DNA from: Roseburia_C amylophila
GTDB taxonomy: Bacteria; Bacillota; Clostridia; Lachnospirales; Lachnospiraceae
DNA: 64,000 bases
Assembly: GCF_025567465.1 (NCBI RefSeq)
Contig: NZ_JAOQKI010000002.1
Coordinates: 124,001 to 188,000, forward strand
Direction of reading: 5' to 3'
In this document: in pieces, positions 60,612 to 64,000 of the stretch
How positions within the stretch are numbered: position 1 is the first letter of the stretch
How the letters are laid out: the number at the start of each line of letters is the position of its first letter
Made by a program: the position numbers and the translations under genes
The notes under the pieces: generated by a model
The model's database searches: none
The model's input: the letters and a program-made list of their open reading frames with translations, nothing else
Told to the model about the DNA's origin: nothing

Positions 60612-61607
60612 TTATGATAATGGAGCCTCATCTTTTGCCTCATCAAATGTATTATCCATGCATGCATCAGAAGAATAGTACATTTTTCTTACCTTATATT
60701 GTACATCCTGCATTATTTTTCTATTTGCAGATATTACATCAGCAAGCATACCCATTACAAAAGTTTGTACCCCTATAATGATAAGCATAGCACATAAAAT
60801 CAACGATTGTACATTTCCTCCTCCTACACCGTTCACTAATCTAACAATATATCTGATTCCCAATATAATTCCACCTAAAATAGGAATTGTAGAAAGTGTA
60901 GTAAATGCCATCAATGGTTTATACATCATATAAGCTCTGATTATTGTAAGCATGGATTTCTTTATATAACCAAACATACTGCTGAACAGTCTTGACGGTC
61001 TCAGTTCAGCATTCGTACGTATCGGCACTGATGTCATGGCAATCTTACCACGCCCAGCCTGTACAATTGTTTCCAGTGTATATGTATATTCATTCACTAC
61101 ATTCATCTTAAGCGCTGCTTCTCTGCTATATGCCCTGAATCCAGATGGTGCATCTGGTATATCTGAATTAGAAGCCTTACGCACAACCCAGCTTCCAAAA
61201 TGCTGTAATTTCTTTTTAAGCGGCGAAAAATGTTTTGTCTGATCAATAGGTCTTTCCCCTATGACTATATCTGCTTTTTTATCAATAATAGGTCTTACGA
61301 GTTTCTCTATATCTTCACCGCAATACTGATTATCCGCATCCGTATTCACTATTATGTCTGCTCCATGTTTCAGGCATTCGTTAAGACCTGCCATAAACCC
61401 CTTTGCAAGTCCTTTATTTCTCTTAAAGCTCACAATATAATGCACGCCCCAATTTCTTGCTACTTCAACGGTGTTGTCTTTACTTCCATCATTGATAATC
61501 AGATACTCTATTTTATCAATTCCATCAATATGTTTTGGTAAATCATTTAATGCTACCTCAAGTGTCTCTGCTTCATTATAACAGGGAATCTGTATAATCA
61601 GTTTCAT
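60612..61607 (-). CDS. Polyprenyl-phosphate glycosyltransferase with two C-terminal membrane helices
   Basis: This 331-residue protein has a GT-A domain with IIQIPCYNEAETLEVALNDL, EYLIINDGSKDNTVEVARNW, KRNKGLAKGFMAGLNECLKH and IIVNTDADNQYCGEDI (metal site), then two helices (about 238-258 and 273-296), as in DPM1/GtrB-type enzymes. It probably loads a sugar on undecaprenyl phosphate. The gene directly upstream encodes a large GT-C protein, which would use the product outside. This is the second such pair in the window. Confidence 0.9.
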   Translation of the reverse strand: MKLIIQIPCYNEAETLEVALNDLPKHIDGIDKIEYLIINDGSKDNTVEVARNWGVHYIVSFKRNKGLAKGFMAGLNECLKHGADIIVNTDADNQYCGEDIEKLVRPIIDKKADIVIGERPIDQTKHFSPLKKKLQHFGSWVVRKASNSDIPDAPSGFRAYSREAALKMNVVNEYTYTLETIVQAGRGKIAMTSVPIRTNAELRPSRLFSSMFGYIKKSMLTIIRAYMMYKPLMAFTTLSTIPILGGIILGIRYIVRLVNGVGGGNVQSLILCAMLIIIGVQTFVMGMLADVISANRKIMQDVQYKVRKMYYSSDACMDNTFDEAKDEAPLS

Positions 61608-61623
61608 CTTTTAGTTCCTCACT

Positions 61624-63375
61624 TTATTTTTTTCTTATAATGTAATAATTTTCATTTTCATATAACACGGTACCTTCCATTGGTTCTGCCCATGCCATTT
61701 TATCCACAACATATGTCTTTCCACTTTCTATTTCATCCAGCTCACCTTCCGTGATTCCAGTAACTTTTGCTTCCATAAATTTTATCTGGAAAGCAACTGC
61801 ACGATAACCATCTGTTGCACACACAGCAAACTCTTCTATTCCATTCTCACTCAAATAATCACACGCTACTTGAAACTGAGTCTCATAAAGCGGCATATTA
61901 ATGACATTTGGTGTATCCTTATACAATTCCGCTACATGATAATTTGCATTATATCCACTAAATACACACATACCAGTCCATATGCCTATCAAAGCGATTT
62001 TTCCCATTTTTTTATAATTATAATATATGACTGCAATAAATATCATAAACGTAATTCCAACAATACTGCTTTGCATTACTGTAAAGCGATTCTGTGTCGA
62101 GAAATATGGCAATAACACTGCTGGGATTGCCCAATAATTAAATGCATTATTCTGATATATCCTCGTCATATATTCTACAAAAACAGACAATACAACGCTA
62201 CCTGAAATAATCGCTATCCAGGTTTTTCTTTCAATGCCTCTACAACATTCTATCATTCCTAGCAGCAAAAAGAAAGCAAATACTGTTTCCCAGTATCTTC
62301 CATATATGTAAACATCATATCTCAATGTATCAAGCGGTACCTTTGCTAATGCCAAATCTAAAACTGAAACCATCTCTGTTCCGACCAATGCCAGTCCAAC
62401 AAATACATAGAAATATTTCAAATCATTCTTTTCTTTTTTTTCTTTAATGTACGTTTTTATTCCACTGCAAATTCCAATCAAAACAATGCCAAATGACCCT
62501 ATTATTGCATACCAAATTTCTCCCAATATACATTGTATTCCGGAAATCAAAAAATAAAAATTAACTTTGCTTCCAACATTTTGTGCTTGACTTGCATATG
62601 TATTATATGTATAAGAACGTCCTTGTTTCTCATGCACATTCAGGTACTGCAATACTCCCTGATTCAGTGCAAGCATAAATGCCAGCGGCAACAGAAGAAT
62701 CAGCAAGCTCTTCCAATCTTTCTGCCGGATACTCCGTGCCAGCACAACTATTGCATAAGCAATCACAACTGCCAATGAACGGTTATGAATAATATAAGTG
62801 TATCCAACTGCCAACCCTGCGCAGATTCCCCACCGTATAGCATATGTTTTTAAATATTTAAGCACAAAATAAATACTTAATAGCACAAAGAAATAAAGCC
62901 ACATCTCCGATAGCATAACTGCTCCCTGGAAAATATAACTGGTATAAAGTGATACTGCTGTTGCACATAAGAGTAACAGGTACTTATTTACATCCTGCGC
63001 CAACATTTTTGCAATACTATAACACAAAAGCAGTACTCCACAGCTTATCAGCACATTGAAAAGCATTGCCACCCGATAGACTGTTATTATATTGCTGCTA
63101 AATGCCATCGGAATTGCCAGCAAGGCACTATATCCCCATGAATAAAAAGAACTTGCATTTCTCAATACGCCTGACCAGTTTCTTCCAGTGAACGTTGCTG
63201 CATGGGAAAGATACCCATATACATCACCTGAGAACCAGCCAGTAAACTGTGTGCTTGTAAGGAGATGTACAATAAAGCAGAGCAGAACCGCCAGACCAAC
63301 TGCAACTTTCTCTTTCTTTTTATCTGTCCATTGTATCATCCATTCCATAAATCTATCCCAATCCTTTCTACTCAC
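61624..63375 (-). CDS. Large polytopic membrane protein, GT-C (GT39/PMT-like)
   Basis: This 583-residue protein has about 12 helices and an outer tail (about 505-583). The first outer loop carries TGWFSGDVYGYLSHAATFTG and RNWSGVLRNASSFYSWGYSA, in which an Asp-containing motif and aromatic cluster match GT-C proteins. It probably transfers a sugar from polyprenyl phosphate, loaded by the next enzyme, to a surface polymer. The start is GTG at 63375 and overlaps the preceding stop by 8 bases; an ATG 27 bases later is possible. Confidence 0.78.
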   Translation of the reverse strand: MSRKDWDRFMEWMIQWTDKKKEKVAVGLAVLLCFIVHLLTSTQFTGWFSGDVYGYLSHAATFTGRNWSGVLRNASSFYSWGYSALLAIPMAFSSNIITVYRVAMLFNVLISCGVLLLCYSIAKMLAQDVNKYLLLLCATAVSLYTSYIFQGAVMLSEMWLYFFVLLSIYFVLKYLKTYAIRWGICAGLAVGYTYIIHNRSLAVVIAYAIVVLARSIRQKDWKSLLILLLPLAFMLALNQGVLQYLNVHEKQGRSYTYNTYASQAQNVGSKVNFYFLISGIQCILGEIWYAIIGSFGIVLIGICSGIKTYIKEKKEKNDLKYFYVFVGLALVGTEMVSVLDLALAKVPLDTLRYDVYIYGRYWETVFAFFLLLGMIECCRGIERKTWIAIISGSVVLSVFVEYMTRIYQNNAFNYWAIPAVLLPYFSTQNRFTVMQSSIVGITFMIFIAVIYYNYKKMGKIALIGIWTGMCVFSGYNANYHVAELYKDTPNVINMPLYETQFQVACDYLSENGIEEFAVCATDGYRAVAFQIKFMEAKVTGITEGELDEIESGKTYVVDKMAWAEPMEGTVLYENENYYIIRKK

Positions 63376-64000
63376 TTCCTTGTACCTTAACTAATGCTCC
63401 CTGATTTAAGAAAGCAGGTTTGCCCACATATTCATAAATATGGTCTGTCAGATTGCCACTCCAACCGGAATGCAGATGTCCCGCCAGAACTGCTACCACC
63501 GGACTGCCATCTGCTGTCAGCAGATTTAAAAATTCTTCTGTTTCCGGCGTTAATTCATAGCCACAATCTTCTCCCAACAGAAGTGATTTATTTACTGTTC
63601 CAAAATCACCGGCATCATACTGCACAACCAGTTCTCCATACTCATTTTGAAGTGTCTTCCTCAAATCTTCTGCCCCGGCTGTATAAATTGGAACATGACA
63701 GATTAAAATAATCGGTTTTCCCTTTTTATATAAGCTTTGAAATCCCTCTAGAGCTTCTGCTGAAATCTGTGCAAATCCATCTACCTGATAATCCCGGATA
63801 GATGCAACATAGAACTCTCCCATATCAAGGCTCTGAAACTCGCAGTTGTTATCTTTAAATACTTTAAGGAATGTTTCATCCGTATCCACAAAGGTATTCT
63901 CCCACGGAATATAGGAATCATGATTTCCGTAGGTATATAAGTATGGCATCGTAAGCTCTGACATTTTTTTCTGAACGGTCTGTATGTTTTCTGTAGAGCC
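63368..64000 (-). CDS. Metallophosphoesterase, C-terminal part (partial, runs off right edge)
   Basis: The reading frame is open to the window end, 12 codons beyond the first internal ATG at 63964, so the N-terminal part with the first metal motif lies outside. The visible 210 residues contain YLYTYGNHDSYIPWENTF (GNHD motif), IILICHVPIYTAG and VVAVLAGHLHSGWSGNL (GHLH motif), the second half of the calcineurin-like phosphoesterase metal site. The middle has an insertion (YQVDGFAQISAEALEGFQ). Substrate unknown; many relatives are extracytoplasmic phosphoesterases or phosphodiesterases. The next gene overlaps its stop by 8 bases. Confidence 0.85.
   Translation of the reverse strand, partial: GSTENIQTVQKKMSELTMPYLYTYGNHDSYIPWENTFVDTDETFLKVFKDNNCEFQSLDMGEFYVASIRDYQVDGFAQISAEALEGFQSLYKKGKPIILICHVPIYTAGAEDLRKTLQNEYGELVVQYDAGDFGTVNKSLLLGEDCGYELTPETEEFLNLLTADGSPVVAVLAGHLHSGWSGNLTDHIYEYVGKPAFLNQGALVKVQGSE

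Noticed and set aside
1..64000. Insertion sequences, transposase remnants, tRNA genes and attachment sites that could explain horizontal transfer.
   Set aside because: None were recognised in the reading frames or in the gaps; the case for transfer rests only on base composition.

Overview
The window looks like a chromosomal surface-glycan region of a low-GC Gram-positive gut anaerobe, most probably a Lachnospiraceae-type Clostridium (Roseburia/Agathobacter-like). That placement is inferred from the protein styles, the strong GGAGG-type ribosome binding sites and the family of secreted proteins carrying paired 'HF..GM.EGR / HY...GK.EGR' repeats; no rRNA or other marker gene is present. Every gene I can support lies on the minus strand, so transcription runs from position 64000 towards 1. 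No tRNA, rRNA, CRISPR array or insertion sequence was seen.

Region A (1-3.0 kb): a polyprenyl-phosphate sugar-1-phosphate transferase (initiating enzyme) with its own extended -10 promoter, the first 50 codons of a glycosyltransferase running off the left edge, a small zinc-ribbon protein with its own promoter, and a membrane acyltransferase.

Region B (3.0-28.2 kb): one long polysaccharide locus read from about 28.2 kb. It holds seven family-2 glycosyltransferases outside the decoration cassette, UDP-glucose dehydrogenase, a Wzx-type flippase, a dTDP-3-amino-3,6-dideoxyhexose module (FdtA-like isomerase, FdtB-like aminotransferase, FemAB/GNAT-like acyltransferase), three very large polytopic membrane proteins, and a cassette at 17.8-25.7 kb of WecE + extended SDR + ATP-grasp ligase + two SMR/EamA half-transporters + GtrB/CsbB-like glycosyltransferase + YfhO. 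That cassette has the logic of the Arn system (make a 4-amino sugar, modify it, load it on undecaprenyl phosphate, flip it, transfer it outside), but with an ATP-grasp ligase as the modifying step. I regard it as the best candidate for an undescribed system.

Region C (28.2-35.9 kb): three consecutive secreted proteins with unrelated catalytic domains (amidase plus glucosaminidase; HExxH metallopeptidase; transglutaminase-like) that share 22 copies of one repeat family in alternating A/B pairs. They sit between two glycan loci and may bind one of the polymers. Two intrinsic terminators and several promoters can be placed here, including a promoter whose -35 box lies inside the terminator hairpin of the preceding gene.

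Region D (35.9-38.4 kb): a non-glycan interlude with a short doubtful reading frame, an AlbA_2/Schlafen-type ATP-binding regulator-like protein and an unknown membrane protein.

Region E (38.6-64 kb): a second glycan locus with its own flippase. It encodes a nonulosonic acid synthase, a CMP-sugar synthetase fused to a PseG-like hydrolase, a full set for GDP-D-glycero-D-manno-heptose (GmhA, HddA, and an HddC-GmhB fusion) with a GDP-mannose-dehydratase-like enzyme and a reductase for probable 6-deoxyheptose formation, a pyruvyl transferase with an Fe-S partner, acyltransferases, several glycosyltransferases and three polytopic polymerase or GT-C candidates. The part from about 42.4 to 60.5 kb is visibly more AT-rich than the flanks, which suggests acquired DNA. 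A metallophosphoesterase runs off the right edge. Functions are assigned by reading motifs; nothing was searched against databases.
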